A model generated the notes under the pieces. It was not told the origin of the DNA and did no database searches. It saw only the letters and a program-made list of their open reading frames with translations. Position numbers and translations under genes: made by a program. Below are positions 1-8,714 of a DNA stretch of 64,000 bases, one piece after another; within the stretch, counting starts at the first letter, position 1, and each line of letters starts with the position of its first letter. Origin of the DNA: Streptomyces avermitilis MA-4680 = NBRC 14893 (GTDB taxonomy: Bacteria; Actinomycetota; Actinomycetes; Streptomycetales; Streptomycetaceae); the NCBI RefSeq assembly GCF_000009765.2, contig NC_003155.5:4340001-4404000 (forward strand). The letters are read 5' to 3'.

Positions 1-119
1 GGACATCGGATCTTGCCTGGCGGTCATAAGTAACCAGCGCTTAACGCCGGACCATTGACAATCTATTCAGACACCGAGAACTCTGCATGACGATATGCAG
101 GCCGGGCAAGGGACACCTC

Positions 120-1157
120 ATGATCCAGTTCGACGCGGTCCACAAACGCTTCCCGAACGGAACGACAGCAGTCCACGATCTCTCCCTGGAGATGCCGGAA
201 GGCGGTGTGACCGTCCTCGTCGGATCCTCCGGTTGCGGTAAGACGACCACGCTCAGGATGATCAACCGGATGGTCGATCCGACCTCCGGCACCATCCGGG
301 TCGGCGGCCGGGACATCCTCGAACAGGACGCCGCCGAGCTGCGCCGCTCCATCGGTTACGTCATCCAGCAGTCGGGGCTCTTCCCGCACCGCACGGTGCT
401 CGACAACATCGCCACCGTGCCGCTGCTCCTCGGCTGGGGCCGCCGCAAGGCACGGGCCCGGGCGGCCGAGCTCCTCGACACCGTGGGCCTCGCCGCCGAC
501 GCCGGCCGGCGGTACCCGCACCAGCTCTCCGGCGGCCAGCAGCAGCGCGTCGGAGTCGCCCGCGCCCTCGCCGCCGACCCGCCGGTCCTGCTCATGGACG
601 AGCCGTTCGGCGCGGTCGACCCGGTCGTCCGCACCCAGCTCCAGGACGAACTCCTGCGCCTCCAGAAAGAGCTGAGCAAGACCATCGTCTTCGTCACGCA
701 CGACATCGACGAGGCGGTCCGGCTCGGCGACCAGATCGCGGTCTTCCGCACCGGCGGCCACCTCGTGCAGTGCGCCTCGCCCGCCGAACTGCTGGCCCGC
801 CCGGCGGACGACTTCGTGGCGGACTTCCTCGGCGCCGAGCGCGGCCTCAAGCTGTTGTCGCTGACCACGCTCGCCGACGTCCCGCAGGGCCCCGCCCCCG
901 AGGGCGGCGCCTGGACCCTCGTCCTCGACGAGGCCCGCCGGCCGCAGCACTGGCGTTCGAAGGACGGTGCCGAACTCCCCGTACGACCGCTCAGGGACCG
1001 CGACTCGCTGCTCGCCGCCCTGAACGAGTCGGTCGCCTCCCCGAACGGGCTGACGGTCCGTGTCGACGCGGACGGAGTCCTCACCGGGGTGTCGTCCCGC
1101 GACGACATCCACGAGCACGCGGGCCGGGCGCACAGCGAAGCGAGCGTCGCCGCGTGA
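120..1157 (+). CDS. Glycine betaine/quaternary amine ABC transporter, ATP-binding protein (OpuCA/ProV-like)
   Basis: This is the cytoplasmic ATPase that powers uptake of osmoprotectants such as glycine betaine, carnitine or choline. The Walker A motif GSSGCGKTT lies near residues 36-44, the LSGGQQQR signature near 135 and Walker B LLMDEP near 155, followed by a switch His in FVTHD. About 100 C-terminal residues after the ATPase core resemble a degenerate CBS-type regulatory region, as found in OpuCA/OpuAA proteins. I chose ATG at 120 because AAGGGA lies six bases upstream; an in-frame ATG at 87 has no such site. The stop overlaps the GTG of the next gene, so this is the first gene of a four-gene operon (ATPase, permease, permease, binding protein). 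Length (345 aa) is normal. The exact substrate cannot be read from the sequence. Confidence 0.93.
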   Translation: MIQFDAVHKRFPNGTTAVHDLSLEMPEGGVTVLVGSSGCGKTTTLRMINRMVDPTSGTIRVGGRDILEQDAAELRRSIGYVIQQSGLFPHRTVLDNIATVPLLLGWGRRKARARAAELLDTVGLAADAGRRYPHQLSGGQQQRVGVARALAADPPVLLMDEPFGAVDPVVRTQLQDELLRLQKELSKTIVFVTHDIDEAVRLGDQIAVFRTGGHLVQCASPAELLARPADDFVADFLGAERGLKLLSLTTLADVPQGPAPEGGAWTLVLDEARRPQHWRSKDGAELPVRPLRDRDSLLAALNESVASPNGLTVRVDADGVLTGVSSRDDIHEHAGRAHSEASVAA

Positions 1158-1795
1158 GCGTCGACTGGTCGTGGATAGGCGACCACACCGACGACCTCAC
1201 CGGTCTCACCCTCTCCCACCTCCAGGCCGCCCTGACCGCCGTCTTCTTCGGCCTGCTGATCTCCCTCCCACTGGCGGTGATCGCCCACCGGATCCGCCCG
1301 CTGCGCGGCTTCCTGCTCGGCCTGTCGAACGTGCTGTTCACGATCCCGTCGATCGCGATCTTCGTCCTCCTCCTGCCGGTCTCGGGGCTGACCCGCACCA
1401 CGACCGTCATCGGCCTGACCGTCTACACCCTGGTCGTTCTGCTGCGGAACACGGTCGAGGGCCTCGACTCGGTCCCGGTGAAGACGAAGGAGGCCGCCAA
1501 GGCGATGGGCACCCGCCCGCTGCGCACCCTCCTCACCGTCGAACTCCCCCTCGCCCTCCCCGTGATCATGGCGGGCGTCCGGATCGCGACGGTCATGTCG
1601 ATCTCCCTGGTCTCCGTGGCGACGTACATCGGAGACGGCGGCCTCGGCCAGCTCTTCACGGACGGCTTCCAGCGCAACTTCCCGACGCCGGTGATCGTGG
1701 GCGTCGTACTGACGATCCTGCTGGCCCTGGTCGCGGACGCGCTCCTGGTGGCGGTCCAGTACGCACTCACCCCGTGGAAGAGGCGGCGCGCCTGA
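1154..1795 (+). CDS. OpuC-type ABC transporter permease, first copy
   Basis: This is an integral-membrane permease of the BPD_transp_1 (MetI-like) family, 213 aa, with about five or six membrane segments. The EAAxxxG cytoplasmic loop that contacts the ATPase is visible as KEAAKAMGTRPLRTL, near residues 115-130. GTG at 1154 overlaps the stop of the ATPase gene (GTGA), which implies translational coupling. The stop is followed by the next permease through a TGATG junction. Two short permeases with one ATPase is the standard OpuC arrangement, in which the two subunits form a heterodimeric channel for osmoprotectants. Confidence 0.9.
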   Translation: MSVDWSWIGDHTDDLTGLTLSHLQAALTAVFFGLLISLPLAVIAHRIRPLRGFLLGLSNVLFTIPSIAIFVLLLPVSGLTRTTTVIGLTVYTLVVLLRNTVEGLDSVPVKTKEAAKAMGTRPLRTLLTVELPLALPVIMAGVRIATVMSISLVSVATYIGDGGLGQLFTDGFQRNFPTPVIVGVVLTILLALVADALLVAVQYALTPWKRRRA

Positions 1796-2493
1796 TGTAC
1801 GAACTCTTCAAGAACCTCGGCGCCTGGCTGGTCAGCGGCGACCAGTGGACCGGCCCGGACGGCATCGCGCACCGCCTCGCCGAGCACCTCCAGTACTCGC
1901 TGCTCGCCACCCTCGTCGCCGCCGCGATCGCGCTGCCCGTCGGCCTGCTGATCGGGCACACCGGGCGCGGCGCGTTCCTCGCCATCAACCTCGCGTCCTT
2001 CGGCCGCGCGCTGCCCACCGTGGGCCTGGTCGTGCTCGTCTTCCTGGCCAGCGGTCTGTCGATGTGGCCGGTGTACATCGCGCTGGTCGCCCTCGCGGTC
2101 CCGGCGATCGTGACGAACACGTACGCGGGCATGACCGCCGTCGACCCGGATGTGAAGGACGCCGCGCGCGGGCAGGGCATGCGCTGGCACCAGGTCCTCT
2201 TCCAGGTGGAGCTTCCCCTCGCGCTCCCGCTGATCATGACGGGTCTGAGGCTCGCGCTGATCCAGGTCGTCGCGACGGCCACGATCGCCGCGTACGTGTC
2301 CTTCGGCGGCCTGGGCCGCTATGTCTTCGACGGCCTCGCCCAGCGCGACCTGGTCCAGGTCCTGGGCGGCGCGGTGCTCGTCGCCGCGGTCGCCGTCGTC
2401 CTCGACCTGGCGCTCTCCGCCCTCCAGCGCTTCCTCTTCCTCCCCCACTCTCGGCTTCGCTCGAGCGGGGGGACCCCCACCCGCACCGCCTAG
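1795..2493 (+). CDS. OpuC-type ABC transporter permease, second copy
   Basis: This second membrane subunit (232 aa) belongs to the same MetI-like permease family as the gene before it and shares a one-base stop-start overlap with it. The coupling loop reads KDAARGQGMRWHQVLF. About six hydrophobic segments are visible. It should pair with the first permease to form the pore and use the ATPase encoded at 120-1157. The C-terminus (after FLFLPH) is an Arg/Ser/Gly/Pro-rich tail of about 15 residues that looks unconserved; a run of G and C there (from about 2464) may have extended the reading frame. Confidence 0.9.
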   Translation: MYELFKNLGAWLVSGDQWTGPDGIAHRLAEHLQYSLLATLVAAAIALPVGLLIGHTGRGAFLAINLASFGRALPTVGLVVLVFLASGLSMWPVYIALVALAVPAIVTNTYAGMTAVDPDVKDAARGQGMRWHQVLFQVELPLALPLIMTGLRLALIQVVATATIAAYVSFGGLGRYVFDGLAQRDLVQVLGGAVLVAAVAVVLDLALSALQRFLFLPHSRLRSSGGTPTRTA

Positions 2494-2513
2494 GCCTCAG
2501 GGAACCCACCGAA

Positions 2514-3452
2514 ATGAATCGTCGTACTCTCCTCGGCGGCCTGTTCGCGGCCGCCTCCGTCCCCGCCCTCGCCGCGTGCAGCAGCGGTATCACCTCCCTC
2601 GACAGCCAGGGAAGCGGCGGCTCGGGCGGCGGCTCCAGCAAGGGCGGGGTCATCATCGGCACCGCCAACTTCACCGAGAACCAGGTCCTCGGCCACCTCT
2701 ACGCGGCCGCCCTGGAGGCGGCCGGCGTCAGGACGACGGTCCGGCCCAACCTCGGCACCCGCGAGATCCTCATCCCCGCGCTCAGGGGAGGCGACATCGA
2801 CCTGCTCCCCGAGTACCAGGGCGCCCTGCTGCACTACCTCGCCCCGAAGGCGACGGCCACGGAGGAGGGCGCGATGCAGAACGCCCTCACCGTCGCCCTC
2901 CCGTCCGGCCTCCAGGTGCTGCCGTACGGGATGGCCGAGGACTCCGACGCCTTCGTCGTCACACGGGCGACGGCGAAGAAGTACGGCCTGTCCTCCCTCG
3001 CCGACCTGAAGAAGCAGAACGGCGAGCTGGTCATCGGCGCCGCCGCCGAGGTGAAGAAGCGTCAGGTCGGCGTGGTCGGCCTGAAGGACGTGTACGGGGT
3101 GGAGTTCAAGGAGTTCAAGTCCCTGGACTCCTCCGGGCCGCTGGTCAAGGGCGCCCTGAGGAAGGGCGACGTGGACGTGGCGAACCTCTTCACCACCGAC
3201 ACCGACATCCAGGCCAACGACTGGGTGGTCCTGTCCGACCCCAGGAACCTCGTCCCGGGCCAGCACGTCGTCCCGCTCATCGCCGACCGCAAGGCCGACT
3301 CCACGGTCCGCAGGGCCCTCGCCGAACTCGGCAACGTCCTCACCACCGCCCAGCTGACCGAGCTCAACCGCCAGGTGGACAAGGACAAGAAGGACCCGGA
3401 GGACGTGGCGAACGCGTACGCCGAGCAGCACGGGCTGGTGAAGAAGAAGTAG
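2514..3452 (+). CDS. Substrate-binding lipoprotein of the OpuC-type transporter
   Basis: This 312-aa extracellular binding protein captures the quaternary amine and delivers it to the two permeases. It starts with a twin-arginine-like MNRRTLLGG segment and a lipobox LAAC near residue 20, so it should be exported and lipid-anchored. A Ser/Gly linker follows, then the OpuAC domain, beginning with VIIGTANFTENQVLG and containing LPEYQGALL. ATG at 2514 is preceded by AGGGAA. It is the last gene of the importer operon, 20 bases after the second permease. Aromatic residues that would form the betaine cage cannot be assigned with certainty, so the ligand stays at family level. Confidence 0.92.
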   Translation: MNRRTLLGGLFAAASVPALAACSSGITSLDSQGSGGSGGGSSKGGVIIGTANFTENQVLGHLYAAALEAAGVRTTVRPNLGTREILIPALRGGDIDLLPEYQGALLHYLAPKATATEEGAMQNALTVALPSGLQVLPYGMAEDSDAFVVTRATAKKYGLSSLADLKKQNGELVIGAAAEVKKRQVGVVGLKDVYGVEFKEFKSLDSSGPLVKGALRKGDVDVANLFTTDTDIQANDWVVLSDPRNLVPGQHVVPLIADRKADSTVRRALAELGNVLTTAQLTELNRQVDKDKKDPEDVANAYAEQHGLVKKK

Positions 3453-3553
3453 GAGAAGAAGCGGGAAGGGGGGCCTGCGGGGGTGCGGCCCAGCTCGAAC
3501 AGGGGGGCTACCCCCAGTGCCGCGGCGACCACGGCACGCCTACCGTGAGCGCC

Positions 3554-3979
3554 ATGACCGGTATGGATGCCCGCGACGCCGAACTGAAGAAGGAACTCGA
3601 CGCCACCCTGCACGCGCGCAGGGAGCTGGGGGACGAGTACGAGTCCGCGCTGGTGGACTCGTTCCTGGAGAAGGTGGATCAGCGCATCGACGGCGCGGTC
3701 GACCGCCGGGTGCGGCGTCAGCTGGCCGAGCAGCAGATGGTGGTGGCCCGTGGCGCACGGTCCCCGCAGGCCACGGACTCCTGGGGTGAGCGCTTCGGCT
3801 TCGGCATCGTCTCGCTCGTCCTCGCGATCCCCCTGTCCGCGATCGGCGCCACCGCCCACCTCCCCGGACTCCTGATCACCTGGATGGGCATCGTGGGCGT
3901 CAACGTGGTGCAGGCGATGCGCGTGTTCCCGTCCTTCGGCCGCCGCGGCGACAAGCCGGAACCGGACTGGGAAGGCTAG
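3554..3979 (+). CDS. Small conserved membrane protein, function unknown
   Basis: This 141-aa protein has a charged, helical N-terminal half (residues 5-65, rich in Lys, Glu and Arg, probably coiled coil) and two adjacent hydrophobic segments near 85-125, then a short charged tail. I do not recognise a characterised family beyond integral-membrane proteins common in Streptomyces. ATG 3554 and an in-frame GTG at 3545 are both possible and neither has a clear ribosome-binding site. It is a single gene followed by a strong hairpin. The sequence shows no active-site motif. Confidence 0.72.
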   Translation: MTGMDARDAELKKELDATLHARRELGDEYESALVDSFLEKVDQRIDGAVDRRVRRQLAEQQMVVARGARSPQATDSWGERFGFGIVSLVLAIPLSAIGATAHLPGLLITWMGIVGVNVVQAMRVFPSFGRRGDKPEPDWEG

Positions 3980-4007
3980 GACCGGCCTGCTGCCGGGAAA
4001 GTGTTGC

Positions 4008-4060
4008 GCGGGGACCGCCGCACCCCCGTTACCGGGGGGCGGGACGACGGCGGTCCCCGC
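4008..4060 (+). terminator. Long hairpin after the small membrane protein gene
   Basis: Perfect 13-bp arms GCGGGGACCGCCG and CGGCGGTCCCCGC enclose a second hairpin (CCCCCG-TTAC-CGGGGG). It starts 29 bases after the stop of the gene at 3554-3979. There is no T run, as is usual for many Streptomyces terminators. The rest of the gap to 4377 holds no gene. Confidence 0.6.
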
Positions 4061-4329
4061 GAGGGACGCGGGCCGGGTCAGGGCCAGGCTTACGCGTCCG
4101 TGGCGTCCATGGAGGTCCGGGAGCCGCTCCGGAGGTCCTTGGCGCCGTTTTCGGTGCCGGCCGGGGCGGGGAGCCGCTCCCGCCCTGCCGACATCCACCA
4201 ATGTGCCGGACGCGTGTTAAGCGGGTGCTGCGCGGACGTGACGCGCTCGTACCACTTCTACGAAGTTCCGTGCCATGCCCCGCCGGACGGACCCGAAGAC
4301 CCGCCCGCCGGACGGACGGACCGGATGAG

Positions 4330-4369
4330 CCGCCCGCCGGACGGACCCGAAGGTCCGTCCGGCGGGCGG
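4330..4369 (-). terminator. 18-bp perfect hairpin terminator of cystathionine beta-synthase gene
   Basis: Arms at 4330-4347 and 4352-4369 are perfectly complementary over 18 bp with a CGAA tetraloop. It begins eight bases past the stop of the minus-strand gene. Two further partial copies of the left arm (CGCCGGACGGA) lie at about 4280 and 4306, so the region looks like a small family of duplicated arms. Confidence 0.75.
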
Positions 4370-4377
4370 GGCCGCGG

Positions 4378-5772
4378 CTACTGCTTGCCGCCGCCCTTGG
4401 CCAGGAACGACAGCAGGTCCTGGCGGCTGACCACACCGGTCGGCTTGCCCTCGACGAGGACGATCGCCGCGTCGGCCGTGCCGAGGACGGACATCAGGTC
4501 CCCGACGGGCTCGCCTGAACCGACCTGCGGCAGCGGCGCGGACATGTGCTTCTCCAGCGGGTCCTGCAAGGAGGCGCGCTGCGTGAACAGCGCGTCGAGC
4601 AGCTCGCGTTCGACGACCGAGCCGACGACCTCGGCGGCCATGACGTCCGGGTGGCCGGCGCCCGGCTTCACGATCGGCATCTGCGAGACGCCGTACTCGC
4701 GCAGCACCTCGATCGCCTCGCCGACGGTCTCGTCGGGGTGCATGTGGACGAGGGAGGGGATGGAGCCGCCCGCCTTGTCGCTGAGGACGTCGGCGACGCG
4801 GGCGCTGGGCCCGGAGTCCTCGAGGAAGCCGTAGTCGGCCATCCATTCGTCGTTGAAGATTTTACTGAGGTACCCGCGCCCGCTGTCGGGCAGCAGCACC
4901 ACGACCACGTCGTCCGGCCCGAGCCGCTCGGCGACCCGCAGCGCGGCGACGACGGCCATGCCGCAGGAACCGCCGACGAGCAGCCCCTCCTCCTTGGCGA
5001 GCCGCCGCGTCATCTGGAAGGAGTCCTTGTCGGACACGGCGACGATCTCGTCCGCGACCGTGCGGTCGTACGCGGTCGGCCAGAAGTCCTCGCCGACGCC
5101 CTCGACGAGGTACGGGCGCCCGGAGCCGCCGGAGTACACGGAGCCCTCGGGGTCGGCGCCGACGACCTGGACGCGGCCCTCACTGGCGTCCTTCAGGTAA
5201 CGCCCGGTACCGGAAATGGTCCCGCCGGTGCCCACGCCCGCGACGAAGTGGGTGATCTTCCCCTCCGTCTGCTCCCACAGCTCGGGGCCGGTGGAGTGAT
5301 AGTGCGAAAGGGGGTTGTTCGGGTTGGAGTACTGGTCCGGCTTCCACGCACCGGGCGTCTCGCGCACGAGCCGGTCCGAGACGTTGTAGTAGGAGTCGGG
5401 GTGCTCGGGGTCGACGGCGGTCGGGCAGACCACCACCTCGGCCCCGTAGGCACGCAGCACATTGATCTTGTCAGTGCTCACCTTGTCGGGGCACACGAAG
5501 ATGCACTTGTACCCCTTCTGCTGCGCGACGATGGCGAGCCCGACACCGGTGTTTCCGCTGGTCGGCTCGACGATCGTGCCACCGGGCTGCAAAGCGCCGC
5601 TCTCCTCCGCGGCCTCGATCATCCGCAGGGCGATGCGGTCCTTCACGGAACCGCCCGGGTTGAAGTACTCGACCTTCGCGAGGACGGTCGCCTGAATGCC
5701 CGCGGTCACGCTGTTGAGCCTCACCAGCGGGGTGTTGCCGACGAGACTGATCATCGAGTCGTGGAATTGCAC
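4378..5772 (-). CDS. cbs: Cystathionine beta-synthase
   Basis: This pyridoxal-phosphate enzyme condenses serine with homocysteine to cystathionine, the first step of reverse transsulfuration. The 464-aa product has the fold II signature, with the PLP lysine in GGSVKDR (about K44), the phosphate/Asn-binding loop TSGNTG (about 71-76) and the glycine-rich GVGTGGTISG. Two C-terminal CBS domains (about 335-460) distinguish it from plain cysteine synthase and are typical of actinobacterial Cbs. GTG at 5772 has GGAG six bases upstream. It is a single gene, divergent from the SGNH hydrolase and ended by a strong hairpin. An O-acetylserine-dependent activity is possible, but the CBS-domain tail favours this call. 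Confidence 0.93.
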   Translation of the reverse strand: MQFHDSMISLVGNTPLVRLNSVTAGIQATVLAKVEYFNPGGSVKDRIALRMIEAAEESGALQPGGTIVEPTSGNTGVGLAIVAQQKGYKCIFVCPDKVSTDKINVLRAYGAEVVVCPTAVDPEHPDSYYNVSDRLVRETPGAWKPDQYSNPNNPLSHYHSTGPELWEQTEGKITHFVAGVGTGGTISGTGRYLKDASEGRVQVVGADPEGSVYSGGSGRPYLVEGVGEDFWPTAYDRTVADEIVAVSDKDSFQMTRRLAKEEGLLVGGSCGMAVVAALRVAERLGPDDVVVVLLPDSGRGYLSKIFNDEWMADYGFLEDSGPSARVADVLSDKAGGSIPSLVHMHPDETVGEAIEVLREYGVSQMPIVKPGAGHPDVMAAEVVGSVVERELLDALFTQRASLQDPLEKHMSAPLPQVGSGEPVGDLMSVLGTADAAIVLVEGKPTGVVSRQDLLSFLAKGGGKQ

Positions 5773-5917
5773 CGTTGTCTCCGGAGCTGCAAAGAAGTGG
5801 TCGTTAGGTCCCGCCAGCCTACGGCCCCCTACACGCGTTCACGTGCCGTTGAGATTGGCCGACCGCCTCTACGGGGCAAGCAGTGGTTGTACGGCTACAA
5901 GGAGGTGGCGGCGGCGG

Positions 5918-6958
5918 ATGACGAGCTTGTCGAGGGCGAGGGTGGCCCGGCGCATCGCGGCGGGTGCCGCGTACGGCGGTGGTGGGATCGGTCTGGTGGG
6001 CGCGGCGACGATCGGCGTCGTGCTGGCCGAGGTGCAGCTGGCCAAGCGCCATGTGGGCAACGGCAGTGCGCCGCACCCGCCGAGCGCGGAGGGCCGCTAC
6101 GGATACGCGTACACCGTCCCCGGTGAACCGCCGCTCCGGCTGACGATGCTCGGCGACTCCACCGCCGCCGGTCAGGGCGTACGCCGATCGGGTCAAACTC
6201 CGGGCGCTCTGCTGGCCTCCGGGCTCGCGGCGGTCGCCGAGCGCCCGGTGGTGCTGCGGAACGTGGCGCTGCCGGGCGCCCAGTCGGACGATCTCGACCG
6301 CCAGGTCGGCCTGGTCCTCGGCGCCTCCGAACAGGTGCCCGACGTCTGCGTGATCATGGTCGGGGCGAACGATGTGACGCACCGCATGCCGGCCACCCGC
6401 TCGGTCCGCCATCTCGCCGCCGCGGTACGCCGGCTGCGCACCGCGGGTGCGGAGGTGGTCGTGGGCACCTGCCCCGACCTGGGCACGATCGAGCCGGTCC
6501 AGCAGCCGCTGCGCTGGCTGGCCCGCCGCGCCTCGCGCCAGCTGGCGGCCGCGCAGACGATCGGGGCGGTGGAGCAGGGCGGGCGCACGGTGTCGCTGGG
6601 CGACCTGCTCGGCCCGGAGTTCGCGGCGAACCCCCGGGAACTCTTCGGCCCCGACCACTACCACCCCTCGGCGGAGGGCTACGCGACCGCCGCGATGGCG
6701 ATACTGCCGACGGTCTGCGCGGCGCTCGGCCTGTGGCCGGCGGAGGAGGAGCGCCCGGACGTCTCCCGCCGCGAGGGCTTCCTGCCGGTGGCACGGGCGG
6801 CGGCCGAGGCCGCGTCCGAGCCGGGCACGGAGGTCACGGCGGCGATGCCGACCGGACCGCGGGGCCCCTGGGCCCTCCTCAAGCGGCGGCGCCGGCGGCG
6901 GCTGCCGGCCGCCGACGCGACGGCCCCGGCGACACCGGCCCGGGAGACGTCGGCGTGA
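5918..6958 (+). CDS. SGNH/GDSL-type hydrolase, membrane-anchored or secreted
   Basis: This 346-aa lipase/esterase-family protein has the block I nucleophile motif GDST (about residue 70), the block III GxND motif as GAND and the block V D-x-x-H pair as DHYHPS (about 250), so the catalytic Ser, Asn and Asp-His are all present. A Gly/Ala-rich hydrophobic helix at residues 12-40 should act as a signal anchor. The last 80 residues are low-complexity, basic and Ala/Pro-rich, and are probably disordered. ATG 5918 has AAGGAGG upstream. The natural ester or acetyl substrate is unknown; cell-wall or lipid acyl groups are possible. It is divergent from cbs. Confidence 0.85.
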   Translation: MTSLSRARVARRIAAGAAYGGGGIGLVGAATIGVVLAEVQLAKRHVGNGSAPHPPSAEGRYGYAYTVPGEPPLRLTMLGDSTAAGQGVRRSGQTPGALLASGLAAVAERPVVLRNVALPGAQSDDLDRQVGLVLGASEQVPDVCVIMVGANDVTHRMPATRSVRHLAAAVRRLRTAGAEVVVGTCPDLGTIEPVQQPLRWLARRASRQLAAAQTIGAVEQGGRTVSLGDLLGPEFAANPRELFGPDHYHPSAEGYATAAMAILPTVCAALGLWPAEEERPDVSRREGFLPVARAAAEAASEPGTEVTAAMPTGPRGPWALLKRRRRRRLPAADATAPATPARETSA

Positions 6959-7184
6959 GCTCCGCCGGGGGCGGCCGCCCCCGGCGCCCGCTTCGGCCGG
7001 ACACGCCACGCCCGGCTCCCGCCCCCGCGTCCGCCCCGGCATGCCCCTCCGCCCCTCGCATGAGCAAGCGCTTAGAAAAGTGCGGCCGGGGTCACACCTC
7101 CACCCCCGTGACCTCCTTCGTACGTACGGGTAACTTCCCAATCAGCCCTGCCCGTAGGTACACCCGTACGCCAATGGAGCCGTG

Positions 7185-8405
7185 ATGCCCGAAGCCGTGA
7201 TCGTCTCGACCGCCCGCTCCCCCATCGGCCGCGCTTTCAAGGGCTCCCTCAAGGACCTGCGCCCGGACGACCTGACCGCCACGATCATCCAGGCCGCCCT
7301 CGCCAAGGTCCCCGAGCTGGACCCCAAGGACATCGACGACCTGATGCTCGGCTGTGGCCTCCCCGGCGGTGAGCAGGGCCACAACCTCGGCCGCATCGTC
7401 GCCGTGCAGATGGGCATGGACCACCTCCCGGGCTGCACCATCACCCGTTACTGTTCCTCCTCGCTCCAGACGTCCCGCATGGCCCTGCACGCCATCAAGG
7501 CCGGCGAGGGCGACGTCTTCATCTCCGCGGGCGTCGAGGCGGTGTCCCGCAGCGTCAAGGGCAACTCCGACAGCCTGCCCGACACCCACAACCCCCTCTT
7601 CGCCGAGGCCGAGGCCCGCACCGCCGCCGTCGCCGAGAGCGCGGGCGCGTCCTGGCACGACCCGCGCGAGGACGGTCTGATCCCGGACGCGTACATCTCG
7701 ATGGGCCAGACCGCCGAGAACCTCGCCCGCATCAAGGGCGTCACCCGTCAGGACATGGACGAGTTCGGCGTCCGCTCCCAGAACCTCGCCGAGGAAGCCA
7801 TCAAGAACGGCTTCTGGGAGCGCGAGATCACGCCGGTCACGACCCCCGACGGCACGGTCGTCAGCAAGGACGACGGCCCGCGCGCCGGCGTCACCCTGGA
7901 GGGCGTGCAGGGCCTCAAGCCGGTCTTCCGCCCCGACGGCCTCGTCACGGCCGGCAACTGCTGCCCCCTCAACGACGGCGCCGCCGCCCTCGTGATCATG
8001 TCGGACACGAAGGCCCGCGAGCTCGGTCTCACCCCGCTCGCCCGCATCGTCTCCACCGGCGTCACCGGCCTCTCCCCGGAGATCATGGGCCTCGGCCCGG
8101 TCGAGGCGTCCAAGCAGGCGCTCCGGCGCGCGGGCCTGACCATCGACGACATCGACCTGGTCGAGATCAACGAGGCCTTCGCCGCCCAGGTGATCCCGTC
8201 CTACCGCGACCTCGGCATCGACCTGGACAAGCTGAACGTCAACGGCGGCGCGATCGCCGTCGGCCACCCCTTCGGCATGACCGGCGCCCGCATCACCGGC
8301 ACGCTCATCAATTCCCTCCAGTTCCACGACAAGCAGTTCGGTCTGGAGACGATGTGCGTCGGCGGCGGCCAGGGCATGGCGATGGTCATCGAGCGCCTCA
8401 GCTGA
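7185..8405 (+). CDS. Acetyl-CoA C-acetyltransferase (thiolase)
   Basis: This 406-aa thiolase interconverts two acetyl-CoA and acetoacetyl-CoA, or cleaves longer 3-ketoacyl-CoA in fatty acid oxidation. The nucleophilic Cys is in RYCSSSLQT (about C90). The conserved NEAFA loop is near 325, the catalytic His in GHPFGMTG near 361 and the second Cys in CVGGGQG near 391. GGAG lies five bases before ATG 7185; an in-frame GTG at 7182 is possible. It is monocistronic and ended by a hairpin with a T run. Whether it is biosynthetic or degradative cannot be told from sequence alone. Confidence 0.93.
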   Translation: MPEAVIVSTARSPIGRAFKGSLKDLRPDDLTATIIQAALAKVPELDPKDIDDLMLGCGLPGGEQGHNLGRIVAVQMGMDHLPGCTITRYCSSSLQTSRMALHAIKAGEGDVFISAGVEAVSRSVKGNSDSLPDTHNPLFAEAEARTAAVAESAGASWHDPREDGLIPDAYISMGQTAENLARIKGVTRQDMDEFGVRSQNLAEEAIKNGFWEREITPVTTPDGTVVSKDDGPRAGVTLEGVQGLKPVFRPDGLVTAGNCCPLNDGAAALVIMSDTKARELGLTPLARIVSTGVTGLSPEIMGLGPVEASKQALRRAGLTIDDIDLVEINEAFAAQVIPSYRDLGIDLDKLNVNGGAIAVGHPFGMTGARITGTLINSLQFHDKQFGLETMCVGGGQGMAMVIERLS

Positions 8406-8470
8406 GACCGGCTGCGCGCCGCCGGCCGAACCCGGCCGCGTGACGGGAGGCGGACCCAGCGTGACCTTCA

Positions 8471-8524
8471 GGCCCGGAGCCCGGGAATCCCAAGGGGTTC
8501 CCCCCGGCTCCGGGCCGTTTTGTG
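8471..8524 (+). terminator. Rho-independent terminator of the thiolase gene
   Basis: GGCCCGGAGCC (8471-8481) pairs with GGCTCCGGGCC (8506-8516), with an inner GGGAA/TTCCC stem, then GTTTTGTG. It is one of the few terminators here with a T tract. The remaining gap to 8714 contains no gene. Confidence 0.85.
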
Positions 8525-8714
8525 ATCCAATCTCCCCCAGGATGTGACCTATCTCCCTCCAGGAGAGGATTCACGCAGGTCAGAGCAGTTTCACGCCGAT
8601 CCCCGGGCCGAAAGTCCTGCCCGTTTCGTGACGTTACGCACTGACAGCTGCTTAGTCCGCCCTTCAAGCTGATGTAGGAAGTCGGGGGGTCGACTTTGAA
8701 CCGGGAGTACGTCA

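Noticed and set aside
5819..7141. Open frame antisense to the SGNH hydrolase
   Set aside because: Composition is Arg/Gly/Ala-rich without domains, and the plus-strand gene has all SGNH blocks and a good ribosome-binding site.
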